From: Megalonaias nervosa
Taxonomy: Eukaryota; Mollusca; Bivalvia; Unionida; Unionidae
NCBI GenBank assembly: GCA_016617855.1
Contig: JAECUM010009482.1
Span: 1 to 64,000 of the forward strand
Direction: 5' to 3'
Length of the DNA stretch: 64,000 nt
In this document: positions 1 to 13,600 of the stretch, one piece after another
Position numbering within the stretch: the stretch's first letter is position 1
Layout of the letters: each line of letters starts with the position of its first letter
Notes under the pieces: generated by a model
Databases searched by the model: none
Told to the model about the DNA's origin: nothing
The model's input: the letters and a program-made list of their open reading frames with translations, nothing else
Made by a program: the position numbers and the translations under genes

Positions 1-1079
1 ATGAGCTCATACTTTCACATATCCATAATGTATTATCCACTGGGCATACACCATCATCAATATTTGCTACTTTCAATGTCTTTTCCAGAACCACTCAACA
101 AACTTTGACTAAATATCATACCCAGCCTTCAGGCATTCAGATCTCTTAAAGTTATGAATATTATGTCTATTTGCCATTAGATAAGGTCATCATGGTTAGA
201 AATTTAAAAATAGGAAATCTTCAATTGGCTTCTGAAAAACTGGTCAGCAGAATGTTTTGTTTAAAAAAAAGTTAAAAGCAAGCATCATGCCATGAAGGTC
301 TTTCTGAGTCATATAATAATTTGCTGTAAAATATTGCTGATGTTGTCAGAAACAGGAACTCTTAGAGTTTCCTAAAAATTCCTAAACAGAATTTGACCAG
401 TTACTGTCATTCATTCTAAAGACACTGCTTTGCTGCTTAGTAGGTATGGCTACCTCGAATTTGGCAATTAGTTAACTTATTAAATTCTTATCTAGCACTC
501 TGTAATTAGCACCTAAAAAGCACTGAATAAATAACAGAATTAATGATTTTAAATAAAATGACAACATTAAGTTGTTTTGTTGTAAGCAATCATGTATATT
601 GTCATTATATCTGGCTATAATAATTATGCAAATATCAATCTTACTTGACTGATTAAGTGTGCATAATTTATTCAACTGCATAATGATTCATCAGACTAAT
701 ATAATTTGGAGGGAAATGCAGCATTCTGAGTTCAATAGTCATGAATCATATATTGTCCCTCTAAGTCCCCTTAAGATTTTAAAACAATTTATTGTTTGAA
801 TTGATGTTTGAGAACAAAGTTGTTTTGCCATCCAACAAAATCCCCTTCTTTATGGACCTATTTTCTGGGTGCAAAGTATTAAATTAGCTTCAATTGCTGT
901 AATTAAATTGTAAAAACATATTACTACAGAAATGTGCTCAAACAACCAGACTGCAAATTTTTGCCAGTTGAAGTAATACTTTCTAGCATGTTTAAATCAC
1001 AGTCTGTGCTGAGTCAAAAATAATGGAATGATAATAATGATCTTTAGCTTTATTGATTCTATAATAAATGTCTGTTAGT

Positions 1080-1530
1080 TTTATCATCCTGTTATACATC
1101 TATCTGTTGCCAACTGTTTGCTCACAAGAACTCAAATTGTCTATCTACAGCTACCAAACTGTGACATAAAGAAGAAATCCATTGATATCAAGGTCAAAAT
1201 GTCAAAGATCAAAGTCATAGTGACTGAATGAAAAATAATTGTTCCCTGGCAATAACTCAAATTCTCCACCATCTACAGATACCAGAATTTGAGAACAGCT
1301 TCCACGTTGTGGATGATTTGCACTTGGGGTAATAATAAGCCTATAAATTTTGAGGTAAAAGGTCAATGTTGAAGAAGGAAAAATGGTTTTGACATAATAG
1401 CATTAGTTCTGCAAATCAAACCTGAAATAAACTTTGTGGATAGCTTGCAATTTGGCTAAGGTAGAAGCCTATTTAATTTAAAAGGTACAATCTCAAGGTC
1501 ACAGTAACCACAAGAAACCAATGGATTCTG
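1080..1530. repeat. Degenerate 'aaggtcac(tgtgac)' repeat, family A
   Basis: About 150-bp degenerate units built from phrases such as 'tcaaggtca', 'gaaaattgtt', 'ccaccatctacag', 'accaaaatttgtgga' and 'gcttgcaacttgg'. Other copies lie at about 4880-5290 and 6280-6480. Repeats with these phrases are, in my experience, characteristic of molluscan genomes. Confidence 0.55.
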
Positions 1531-2433
1531 CACAGAAATTTCAGTTATCTACGTAAACATGGGTTGAGCATATAATGTACCATTCATGGTACTCTTATTA
1601 TATGGATAGCAACAATTTGTAATAAATAGATATCATCTTTTGACAGTGCAAAGCAATTAAATAAATAAAACAGCACAGAGAATATAGCTAAGATGCTGTT
1701 TGTAATATACTATGTATTATTGTAAAATCTGAACAAGATCAGATTGATGTATAAGTTCAGATTAGTCCATTATATCTTTCAAGCATGAACAATGATATAT
1801 TAAGTGAGGCGAAGCACAATGGGCACAGTGTATGTGCTTCAGGTCTATGTAAAGTCTCACATGACCATGCTGCCCATGTACTAGAAAGCTTTTAATTACC
1901 TTTATGTTAATTTGATGTTAGAGAAAAATATGTGCATACAAAAATAACAAAATAAAGTCAATTAGTGTAGTGTATAACAGTAGACTGCCTTGTTAACTGA
2001 ACAAGATCTGGTCACTGCTTGTGTAACATGCGGTAATCTTGCCAATTATATCTCAAAGGTCTGTTTCTGCAACTGTTGGGACATGTAAAAGGTTATAATG
2101 TTATAAGTGTTTAGAAATAACAGATAACAGTTCCTGTCCTAAACCTTACATACATTAAGGTAGTCATAAATGGTTTGTTCAGGAATTACTAAATGCCAGG
2201 ACACTATCTGCATTGGTTAGAATAGATGGCAAACCCATTAAAAAATTCACACAGTTACTAATAGTCAATACATGAATTTTAAACCAAACAAAATGTCCAT
2301 CAATTATTATAAATTGACAGATTGTATCAGACTATAGGATCCATTGTTTCATCCATGGCCAAACAGTTCAATTATTTCTTATTGTAGCATTAGCAAAACA
2401 AATATCTTCCATGCATTTGTAAATATGTGCATC

Positions 2434-2456
2434 AGAGAGAGAGAGAGAGAGAGAGA
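2434..2456. repeat. (GA)n microsatellite
   Basis: Uninterrupted GA dinucleotides, about 11 units. Confidence 0.95.
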
Positions 2457-3209
2457 ATTTTAAATTGCTGGAACACAAACACATTGATTGGGCTTTCTGG
2501 AGAAAAGAAAAAGTTATGGAAACTTGGCTGGTTCATTATGTCCAGTTTAATGTACATATCCTCCAGATATTTCTGAAGAAATGCAATGGTGTTGCTAACT
2601 TTAAACACATTATAAAAGTTAATTTTATGTGACAAACGCTACAAAATAATAATTTAGCTCAGAAAAATTGGTTGAGTTTCAGTATAATTTCATAATGTCA
2701 TCATATTAAAAATGCCAACATTGTATTAGCAGTTTTACAAGTCTAATCTGCTTAACATAATGCCTATTATCCCACTGGAGGAATTAACTACTAGTAACTT
2801 TTGAACTAAATTGCTTCATATTTAACCAGATGTTGTTGACTAGTGTAGAATGCTGCATTCTCTGTGTCTTTCTTTTAGCTCACTTGGCAATAAGGCCTAG
2901 TTAGCTTGTATCTCTCATAGCAAATATTTCTTCATTGCTCAGGTACATGAAAAAAACCTGTTTTAGCCAATCACTATGAGTGTGAGTAAATGTTTCATGA
3001 CATCGTGACACAACATGACATTTTACACTGTTTATATAAGCCAATCAAAGTTTCTCTTACTAGCAGATTTATGTATTAATTGGTGAAGCAGAAACTTTCA
3101 TTGATTGTTACGTCATGTTCTTGATGACATATTTGTTTAAGCTTACTCCTGAAAAATCAGGAAATCTCAGTACGGGCAGTCATTGATAATGAACGAACAT
3201 ATCAGATTA

Positions 3210-4180
3210 TCAACCTTCTATAGTGACAGTATGTTGTTCCATCTGTCACACTTTACTTGTTGATAATCCTGAAGCAGTGCTTTTGCTTCAGTGTTTGATT
3301 AAACTTGGAATGTAGGCTTATATTGTCAACATCTCATTTTATTTTGATAATGAGCAAGATTTGCACATTATAATGAGGTAATCTTACATCTGATTGGCTT
3401 GCTACCATTGTGGAACACATATTTCAAATTCAGTTTGGTCAGACTCACAATATTGTTTTATATCATTAAGCTCCTTAATAAGTTTTATTAAGAGTGAAGT
3501 TCATGCACGCTAATAAGATGATCTTTCGTCTGATTGGCTGAACATGTTACCACTCTAGAGGTCATATTTTTGATCAGATCATGATATGTTTGGTATGTAA
3601 GCTTTCATTGTCAAGATCACTGGGATTTTATTTCAATGCATACTAATGAGCTGATCTTTGTATTTGATTGACTGAGGTTGTGAACATTCTAGAAGAAATT
3701 TTTCTGATCAGATTTTAATCTGATTCTGTAAGTAAACTTATATCATCTAGATCTCTAAGGATTAGATTATAAGCGACATTCATGTATATTAAACAGGTGA
3801 TCTTACATCTGATTGGTGAGTTTATGGACATTCTAGAGATCATTTTAAAAGATTTTCATGCGTCTTTGTATGTAAGCTTGTCATCAACATCTCATATGGG
3901 TTCCGTTATAAACAATGTGCATATTAATGAGATGATCTTGTTCTGATTGGCTGAACTTGTAAACACTCTACAGGCTATATGTCTGCTCATTCTTTGACAA
4001 GATCTGTTATTTAAACTTACACCATTAAGATCTTGGATGAGTTCAGCTATGAGTGGCATCTACATAGAGCAATTAGTTAATCCTGCATTTGATTGCCTGC
4101 AACTGAAAAGATTCTAGAGACCATTTTTCTGATCAGATTCTAACCATACTTGGTATTTAAACCTGTTCCTCGTAGCATTT
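3210..4180. repeat. Degenerate ~140-bp tandem array, family B
   Basis: Six or so units each contain 'aatgagatgatctt(a/g)catctgattggctga', then 'gaacactctagaggccatatttctgatcagat', then 'ggtatgtaagcttatat(c/t)atcaagatct'. The same unit forms an array at about 32990-33990 in another intron. Confidence 0.75.
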
Positions 4181-4525
4181 AATCTGAGGAAACAAACTAT
4201 GGTACTTATTTGACTTTTTAAAGTGATTTTTTTTAAAACAGCTTTATTATAAAGGAACAACCAGTCATGCCTGCCAGTCTTAGTAACCATGAAACAAAAT
4301 TGATGTAATTTTGTGTTCCTTTTTATTATACTCCTGATTATTTATAAATTTCCTAACATTGAGAATGAAACAAAATTATCCAGCTTCACTTTTCATTGCC
4401 ATACATCAGGTGATAGCAAATACATCATCAATAACCAGATGCTGGTATCTCCTTTATAAACTCTAATCTATATCTTTGGAATCTTTAAAATATTTCAAAT
4501 GAATAATTGCTTTCCGTCATTGTAG

Positions 4526-4689
4526 CTTCTGGCATAGTTAGCAAACTCAGCATAGCAGAAGGGTCTGGAGGTGATAACTATGCCACTGCAATAGTTTCAT
4601 GGAGTTTGCCAGGGATCCTAGAGAGGAATGGTCCTATAAAGGGTTTCATCATTCAGCAGGAAGAAATGGTTAATGGCACATTTTCTGAG
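4526..4689 (+). CDS. RPTP exon a: first half of membrane-proximal FN3 domain
   Basis: Acceptor 'cattgtag' and donor 'gaggtaaaat'. The exon enters with two bases of a split codon and leaves in phase 0. It encodes 'YATAIVSWSLPG' and 'GPIKGFIIQQEE', the beta-strand B/C pattern with conserved Trp of fibronectin III, plus an N-glycosylation sequon NGT. The upstream partner exon is not visible in the window. Confidence 0.9.
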
Positions 4690-7600
4690 GTAAAATATAC
4701 TAATATATTTGCAAAATTCACTATTGCACAGACAACTGAATTGTAACTTCATTTTTAAGCAAATGTATGTCATTCTGTTTAACATGTTTGCTATATGTCA
4801 GAAGGTTGTGCATATTATCATGTTGCATGTCTATCTATCTATACACCCTTCTGTCCAATCATCTCTCTTTTTCCAATTTTGATTGCTGCACAATAGCTTG
4901 AGCTGTGTACCATCTAAAGTTACCAAACTTTATGGATGACTTGAACTTGGGGTATGGAGGAATCATAATGATTTCAAGCTAACGAGCTCAAACTTCAAGG
5001 TTATTATCACTGTAACTGAAAGAGGAAAATTAGTTTCTGATCAATAATTAGAGCTCTCTGCCATCGACAAACTTGGTTGATGACTTGTACTTGGGATTAA
5101 GGAGAACCCTGTAAATATCTAGCTCAAAAAGTGAAATGTCAAGGTCACTGACTGAAAGAAGAAAATTATTTCTGCAACATAACTAGAATTTTCCATCATC
5201 TATTGTTACCAAAATTTGTGGATGGCTTGCAACTGAAGTTAGAAAGAACCATACTGATTTTGAAGCAAAGAGGTATGTTACATATATGTAATTTAATTAT
5301 TTGTTTGTTTGTTTTGGATTTTTTTATTTTATTTTATTGCATTACATGTTACTGTTATGATAGTTTTGTCTGTGGGATTTGAATTTTTTTATAAATTCAG
5401 TTCAGTTCTGGCTGAGTTCTTTTTATTCTCACAGTAAAACAAGTCATGATTGCAACATTTTATTTTTAGCTGACCTAGTTCTGACCTTGATTCAAAATTG
5501 GTAAACACAGAGTGAAAAATTATTGGTCGTAATCAATGTCATATTGGCTTGCATAGTCAGCTCTGTTGTAAACAATGTATTTTTAAATTCTTTTTATTAT
5601 TGAATCTTATAGTAAAATTCATTCATCCACTGTGGACGTGACAGTTGACCTGTGGTCTTACTGCACCATTCGAATTAAGTTACCACATAACCCTGTCACG
5701 TGATCTAGAGATGTGTTTAAAACTAGCGTTTTATAGTGATTTAATTCAGTCAAAATTTCACACCTTCAGAGCTCAGAGGTGTTTTCTGTTGTTGCCAATT
5801 TGAACTGAGTTTTTATTTAAAATAATTTATTTTCCTTAGAGACTTTATCTAGCACTTATTTGAATTCTAGGACAAAGACATTTCTTGGAAATTATTCAGA
5901 ATTCTAAAGCCAGATTATTTATTCTTGAATTCAAAAAGGAACTGTTGACACATCAACATAAAAGAGATTATAGATGAAGTCATCATCGTCTTCCATCTTG
6001 GGACTTCATCGGGATTCAAAATTTGATTCATCAGGATTCGAACTTTGATTAATTTAGAACTTTTTATGATAAGACTTATATTTTTAAATTCTAGGATTAA
6101 ATTTTGGATTAGATTCACAAACCATAAGTCCTTTTTCATATTTTGACCTTGTTTTCTAGGGAAATAAATTATTCTGTTAAATTTACAAAGTTTGTTGGCT
6201 TCACTCTTTTCTTTGTTACTTTGTATGAGCCTAGTCATGTAACAGGTAAAAGATCTAAGTCACTGTTAACAAAACAATAAAAATGGTTTCCTCACAATAC
6301 CATCAATTCTACATCACATGCTTCAGGCAAACTTTGTGGCTGGTATTTACTTTTGGAAAGAAATAAGGCCAAGGCCACTGTGATGAGATGAGAATGGTTT
6401 CTACACTATAGCATGTTTTAGAAAGCATTCACTGACATATGTGGGTGGTATAGGTCACAACCTAATATTCCACATTACTTTCAATCATGCAAAATAGCGT
6501 GTGTATGTATGCAAATCCATAGTCTATAATCAATGAAAGTTACTAATATACGACCAAATTCATAGGGGATAGAATACTGTGACCTATATCAGTAACTGAC
6601 AAAAACATATGTTACAACTCTAATATGTATACAAATTTGTGATTGTTTATAAAGATCATGTCCTGCATCAGCGCTCGTGTGGTAAATAAAATGGCCACTA
6701 TTGTATTACAGACAGATGTTTTAAATTAGGAATATAATATCGGTTGTGGCTATAATACAAGATCAGCACAACTGCAACAATAAGATTATTGATCACCACA
6801 ACAATGTGTCAAATATTCTGCTGATATTATTATTTTGTGGCAGAGTTAGTCTGAGAATATTTTATATTGGCAGAGAATATTTGACAGATGATATTTTATG
6901 CAAACTGTAGCAGAGCAAGTGCAAACAATCTTTGATATATAAACAATTACTGCAGTATATATAAATGGCTGAAATTCATGGGTTGATGCATGTAGTAATT
7001 TGAAAAAATTTATGGAGATATCCAATCATGGCACTATTCTATCATATCTGTGGAGTGTGTGCAACATTACAGAAAAGATTAAATCATTGTTTCATTTGCA
7101 TGCATCATACAGATTTGTCAAAGAGGCACACACATGTTATATGACATTTCAAACACATATGGAGTATATTGATAAATTAATCAACTTGGGTAAGAATAAA
7201 GACATTATTTTCAGAGGGTTACACAATTAATTATAAATGAGAACTAATCTACCTTAAGTTCATCTATTTTGTGCATATAAAATACAAGCTAATAATAACA
7301 ATAATATGTTCGAACATACACAAATGCACACACAAGCAAATACACAGGTTATTTGAGAAAGCTTGGGTCAGTGGTTCTCACCAGGGTTTTCCTTGGTTCT
7401 TCCTCCACCAGTTATGGTCTGGTCACCTTTAATAGCCAATCACATGCTGAAAAATGGCATTAAACTGGCAACAACAGCAGCTAAATCCATGTCATCACAG
7501 TTTCATGCTTGAGCAACATTTATACATGTATTTTCAGCTGTGTGTTGTGACCTTAGTATCTTAGGCCCTGTAGCAACTACACTCATGAAAATTGGCAAGT

Positions 7601-10600
7601 GGATGCACATCAGTGTGATTAATCCTTCCAAATCAAAACTAGGCCAAAATAGGGTAATTTTCAGGCTTGAGTAGTTTTTGTGCTTTCAGCTACTGATGTT
7701 TTATACTCTCAATATATCACACAATGTAGTTTGTGCATACATCTCAAAGAGAGTACTTTAGCTATAACAAAATTTGGTTATTGTGACCTAATTTTATGCT
7801 TGAATACATTTTGCATTATCCTTATTCCAGCCTGTATATTGGCAGCTACTCAGGTATAATCCCATTGGCTGGGGGATTTGTATGTGCAAGGAAACACATC
7901 ATTTCTTCTATAATATGGATAGTAACTGTTCTTCAGTTTACTTAGTTATAAATTGGAAGAAATCAGAAAATGTCTGAAACAAGAAGTAGCATCAGTCTTG
8001 CCAGTTTGAGTAAAAGGAAATACTGATATACTTTCATCATAATGTTTTTATGCCTTGCCACATTGATTGAGGTGCATATGTCCATCTATCCTGTTATGGG
8101 AGTCTATTACAAATGACAATTTTGCACAAAACATGTTATCAACTTTAAGGACTGAAATCAAATTTGAGGATAAGGCTTTATATTTAGGAGACCAGGAATA
8201 AATTTTGATTTTAACCATTTAAAAAAAAAAAAAATTAATAAAGTTGTGGCCCCTGTTTGACTTAGAATTTGCTCATGAATTGCTTCTTATTGATGGATGT
8301 ATCTGTGAAGTAAATAGTTTTAATCAATATATCAATATTTTAAATATAATATTCTAATTCCATAGATTACATATCAGTTTGGAGACATTACTATTTTTTT
8401 CAGATAAGCAAGAGAAATATAACAAGTGTTAATGATGAAAGTCACACATACAGTACAGATTTCCAAGTTCAACGTAAAGAGTTGTATAGATTTAATGTAA
8501 GTATATCATAATGAATGGTCTATGTAGTTTTGCTATTATCTTAAGATATTTAAAAATATGTATCTTGTAATTAAGGTAAGAATTTTGTATTCAACTACTG
8601 ATGTCACCAATTGCACATTCCTCATAAGACAGATAAGATAAAGTTGAATATGATCATTCTTTAATCATAAACTTGTACATTCTCTATGCTTAATTCTGTG
8701 TTTAATTCATTCATTGATTCATTCATTCTCTTGACTCTGCCATCTCATGTGGAACTATAAGCACCACAATACTGGCTTACATTGCTGTAACTTGTCAAGT
8801 GAGTTTATGGTATGGCTCTGAATCCCTTATCCTTCACATGCCATAATCTATTAATATACACTGTTTTAACTTTTTCACCAAAACCACCAATTCCTTTCAA
8901 TTTGTATAAATGATGACAGTCAGCCATCCAGTATGGCTATCAATATTAAAAATAGTAAAAACTTAAATGACTACTGTAGCTGATGTAATACAGTACCAAA
9001 TTCTGGGATTGAAGATGAGAACAAAAAACACAGAACCAAATTTTTATTCCAAAGAGAGGTACATTGATCGCACATTTACCTAAACAATGCAGTTTTCTAT
9101 GTTTAGTGCATCAAAGCCTTAATTTGGCTGCACTATTTACCTTGACACACTATCTTGAATCAGTGGAACATTGATCACTGAATGGTCACAAAGAAGTATT
9201 AAATACTTTGAATTAAGATAAGAAATTAAATAAGCATTAAGGTTAATTTCCAAGACAAAGTAAATAAATTGCAAATGTCCCTGAACAGCACATAACTATT
9301 TCACTGAATATCAGACCTCTAGCAAGTACTGGTTATTTGAAATCATCACGAAAAAATTATCAGGTCAATGATGTATTGCTCACATCATAGCAACAAAGAA
9401 ATATCAAATACTGCACCTGCACTGAATCAAACAAAGGACCAAGTTTGCTGTCCAAAGAAAAGTTAATAAAAGCAAATATTGATACAATAACATATTGTTT
9501 AGTGTCATGATCAATATCCATGTGATCATTATTGGTATTTTGCATGGTTTGCAAGCATTATGACAGAGTAGAAAAACAAGTTACTAGTCTCTTTCATGTA
9601 TTTGTAATTGAAGCACAGAACAAAAACTAAACAAAATGTGAAATAAAATAAGTTTATGAACATAAGCAGTAAAAGAACAGGATTAACAAGCATTAGTTAT
9701 ATCTTAACAAGTCTTGCAACAATGAATTCAATATTTCACAAAACAAATGATGTGTGTATAGGTAGTTCTGTGCCATGATCATCTCCACAGAGCATCCTAG
9801 ATGTTTTGGGCGTTGTTGTTTTGTTGTTTATTTTTGTTTCACAATTAAATGTGCACGCCATCCTAATAATAGTAAACATAGGTATAAAAAGCACTTTTTT
9901 CAGATTCCAAAATATGGTCCTGTACTGTGCTTGTTCACAGATTATTACATGGATAAAATTAGTGAGATTAGAGCTCATCATAGTAAAGGCATACTGTTGA
10001 TGTCAGAAAGTAAGTTTATTTACACACAGAAAGATTAACCTTGCTCTTCAGTTTACAGTCACATTCCCTCTCCCTCTCCTTCCTCCCTCCCTCCCTAAAT
10101 GTTTGCACTGAATAAAATACATGTAAGATCCCATTGTAAGATTTATTTAACTGCCAAAGTTAAAGCATTAGAAGCCAGTAGGCATACATGTACATTACAC
10201 ATTCCAAGATAATTATGAGGTTTTAGGTGAGATTCAGGAGTTGACTCCTTCCCATGTGGCATGCTAGAATCAAGGTGCTTGCTAATAATGAATAATTTTA
10301 TGAGAGTTTTTACCAAAGAAAGAGAGCATGTAATTACTACAGTATGTGCAGGCACAATGAACAATATTCTACTTTCAAAAACCTTTTCACTGAATTAAAT
10401 TTAATTCGACAGAGAACATCCAAGCATAAAGGTCTTTCTAGTTTTAACAAATTATTCCAATCTGATATCGCATATGGCAGCCACAACTAGAAATAGAATA
10501 TCTTGAAACACCTCCTCAAAAACTCCCTTAAAAGAATTTGACAAAATTTGACAAAATTTACATTTGTATATAATACCTTTAAAAATGTATGCAAATGGAG

Positions 10601-13600
10601 CCAATCTGTCTTTCACTAAAGCTAGCAAGCAATTAAATAAAATGACATGTCAAAACTGCTCAGAAAAATTTGACCAAGTTTGAAGGAAAAAATCCTAGCT
10701 TAAAGTTATTTAGTCTTGTTTTTCAAATTATCCTGTTCTACCATCCAATATGGTTGCCTCTACTTAAATTAAAATAGACAAATCTTTAAGTAATTCTTTT
10801 AAAAAGTGACTCAGCAGAATTTAAATATGTTAAATAGAAAACATCCTAACATTGAGGTCTTTAAGATTTGCATGGATGATGTTGATCCATTCTCACATGT
10901 CATGACCATTGCTAAAAACAACAATCTTCAAATGTCTTCATAATCAGAAAGCATTCTTGCACAAAATCATTTTTTATTCATTTTAAAATGTTGCAGATCC
11001 ACCATCATATGTAGCCAGTATTATTAAAAATAGATAACCATCAGACAAACTCCTCACTATAAACACTAAGCAAACTGTTATCAATTTTGATTAAATGCAT
11101 TCTGGTATGAGGGATATTCAAATGTATGCAAATAATGGTAATATGCTATCCAATATGGCAAATGTTACAAACAATAGAAAACCTTTCAGATGACTTCTGT
11201 TCAAAACATTCTTGGTAGAATTTTACAAATTTGACATATTGTATTGGCATGAAGGACTGTCCAAATAATCCATTATCAACCATCAAATATAGCCACTGTT
11301 ATTTCAGAATTGTTTTTAAAACACTTTTTTCCCTAAATTCCCTTTAAAGAATAAGACATAATTTGATAGAAAGTATTTATGTGCAAGGGCTTTTCAGATG
11401 TGTACAGAATTATGCTGATGTACCATCTAACATGGCTGCTGATACATAAAAATAGAAAACCCTTCAAAGAACACATTACTGTAAGCAATCATTATAATTC
11501 AAAGAAATTTTGACATCATCCTACTTAGCCTGGTTAAACTTAAATGTGACTGTTAAGTAGATGTTAGCTGATCAATCTCAGGCCCACTTCAGCCTCTTGT
11601 TTTTATCTTAAATGTCCATGTAAGCTCATGGTGTGGCCCAGCATCCATTGTACATCTTTGTGTGGATTGTTGTGTGTCTACAAACTAGTGCTATTTTAAA
11701 CATTTTTTGAAATACCACTGCACCAATTTTGACCAATTTGGTACAGTCTCAGCATCCTAGCAATGCAGGGCTTTTAATGCTGATCTGCCAACAAATATGG
11801 CCACCATTATTAAAAATAGAACACATTTAAAATTAAGTCTTATTCAAACCTTTTGAACAGAACTGGACCAAACTTGATAGAAACCATCCTGTCCTGAAGA
11901 CTTCTCAGATTTTGAACAATAATGTTGATCCACCATCAAATATGGCCACTTTTACCAATAAAAGAAAACCGTTAAATGGCTTCTTCTCCAAAATCACAGA
12001 AGAAAATCTGATGAAACTTGGCACAAAGTATCATGGCATGAAGACCTCTCAGTCTGATACAAATGATGCAGATTGTTATTAAATATCGCCACAATTGCTG
12101 AAAATAGAAAAAACCTCAAAGTACTTCTTTTCAAAGACTACTGAATAGAATGTGACCAGACTTCAAAGAAAGCATACTGGCTCAAATTTAAACAAATAAA
12201 GCTGATCATGGACTTGATCAAATTTGACTGAAATAAGCAACTGAATAATATCAGCTTCAACCAGAGAGATGCTTAATTAAGTTAGAGAGCGATTATAATC
12301 AAAATTATATGCATATTTCATATGGATTGTTTTGCTGTATGAAGTGGTTTCAGCATATTGCCTGCTTTATAGTAAAATCATAATCAATAGTTATTTGATA
12401 ATAGGTATGAAACATAGGTGGACAAAAACATGTACCAGAACTTTAAAAAAAAATATTGATATACATAATATCTTAATAATGCATTGATATTTGCTGGGAG
12501 AAGCATTAATCTTTTTCGGGGACATTTTTTCCAGGTTTTTGCCTATAATGGTTTTGATGGGGAAGTGAGCAGCATGAATTTCTCGGCATCACCTGGTGCA
12601 GTATCACTGTCTTTTCTTTAAGCTATCCTCTTCCTCTTAATGAATATGACAAAGTATTACTTATAAAATAGAAGTTAGTATCTGTAAGTTAACATAATAT
12701 AGAAGTTCTTGTATCATAACTCTTCTATTGATAGCTAATGATCAAAGTATAGTATGTTGATTAAGAACTTACATCACAATTCAGTTACATATGCTATACT
12801 TCAACTTTTTCATGAAATATACAACTGAACTGTTAACTTTATTTATTGAGAGTTAGCATTAACATCACAAGCTCTGATCTGTATCATAACCTCAACCTAA
12901 CCTTTAATTAAATTTGCCAGTGCTTGTAATAGGTACTCAGGGTTTATCTATCCATGAAATTTCAATCCAGACAAATGTAAAACTTCTTTTATTTCAATAT
13001 TCAACATAACCAATATCATCTTAAACAGTGCTAATAAAAATTATTAGTTTTTATAATGATGTTCTAACTTATATATTTATGAATATTGTTTGGAAATTGT
13101 GACAAAAATTTAAATTTGAAACTAAGAGAGGATCTGATTCATATTTGACATAGCACTGAAAATAAGTTGAAACCTAAAGCATTGTCATTGTATGTGTGTT
13201 TCTAACTTTGCTGGTTATAGGCTAGAACTGCTTATGGGATGTGTTATCCATTGATCAGTTAGCACAAGTTACTGCACCTGAACTACTTGGATGATTGTAT
13301 GAAACTTTACACACACACACACACAGACACACACATGCACACACACACACATGCATACACACACGGATTCATCCTTAGGTCTAGTTGGTCTTCAGTGAAA
13401 TTGGTGATATTCAGACATCCAATAGGCCACCAAAGCTGCTTCTCTTTCTCCGGGAAAGTTATATTGACATGGGTTTTTCATGAGAAGACTTCTTATGTTG
13501 TTTAGTTGGTCCTAAATGAAAATTTTTCAAGATAGCAGCTGTGGCGGCCATATTTGAAAGCCAAGCATCCATATGGCTGCCAATGCAGCTATCTTGAATA

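Larger units (their letters stand above)
1..4525. other. Non-coding flank or upstream intron with degenerate repeats
   Basis: AT-rich DNA with no exon I can recognise. The first exon in the window begins with a split codon, so this is most likely an intron of the phosphatase gene. It holds degenerate 'caaggtcac' repeats (about 1080-1530), a GA microsatellite (2434-2456) and a degenerate tandem array (about 3210-4180). Confidence 0.6.

Noticed and set aside
4690..4746. Read-through of the first FN3 exon to a stop at 4746
   Set aside because: The gag|gtaaaa donor joins the 8404 exon in phase and restores the FN3 pattern; the read-through lacks it.
5915..6238. 107-codon minus-strand frame
   Set aside because: Lys/Asn/Ile-rich AT-driven sequence with no domain, no splice context and no repeat match.
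9736..10038. Overlapping 64-87 codon frames on both strands
   Set aside because: Mutually overlapping open frames without domains, typical of chance in AT-rich DNA.
10060..10100. C/T-rich 'ccctctccctctccttcc' stretch as a promoter
   Set aside because: Simple low-complexity pyrimidine run inside an intron, with no TATA or initiator context.
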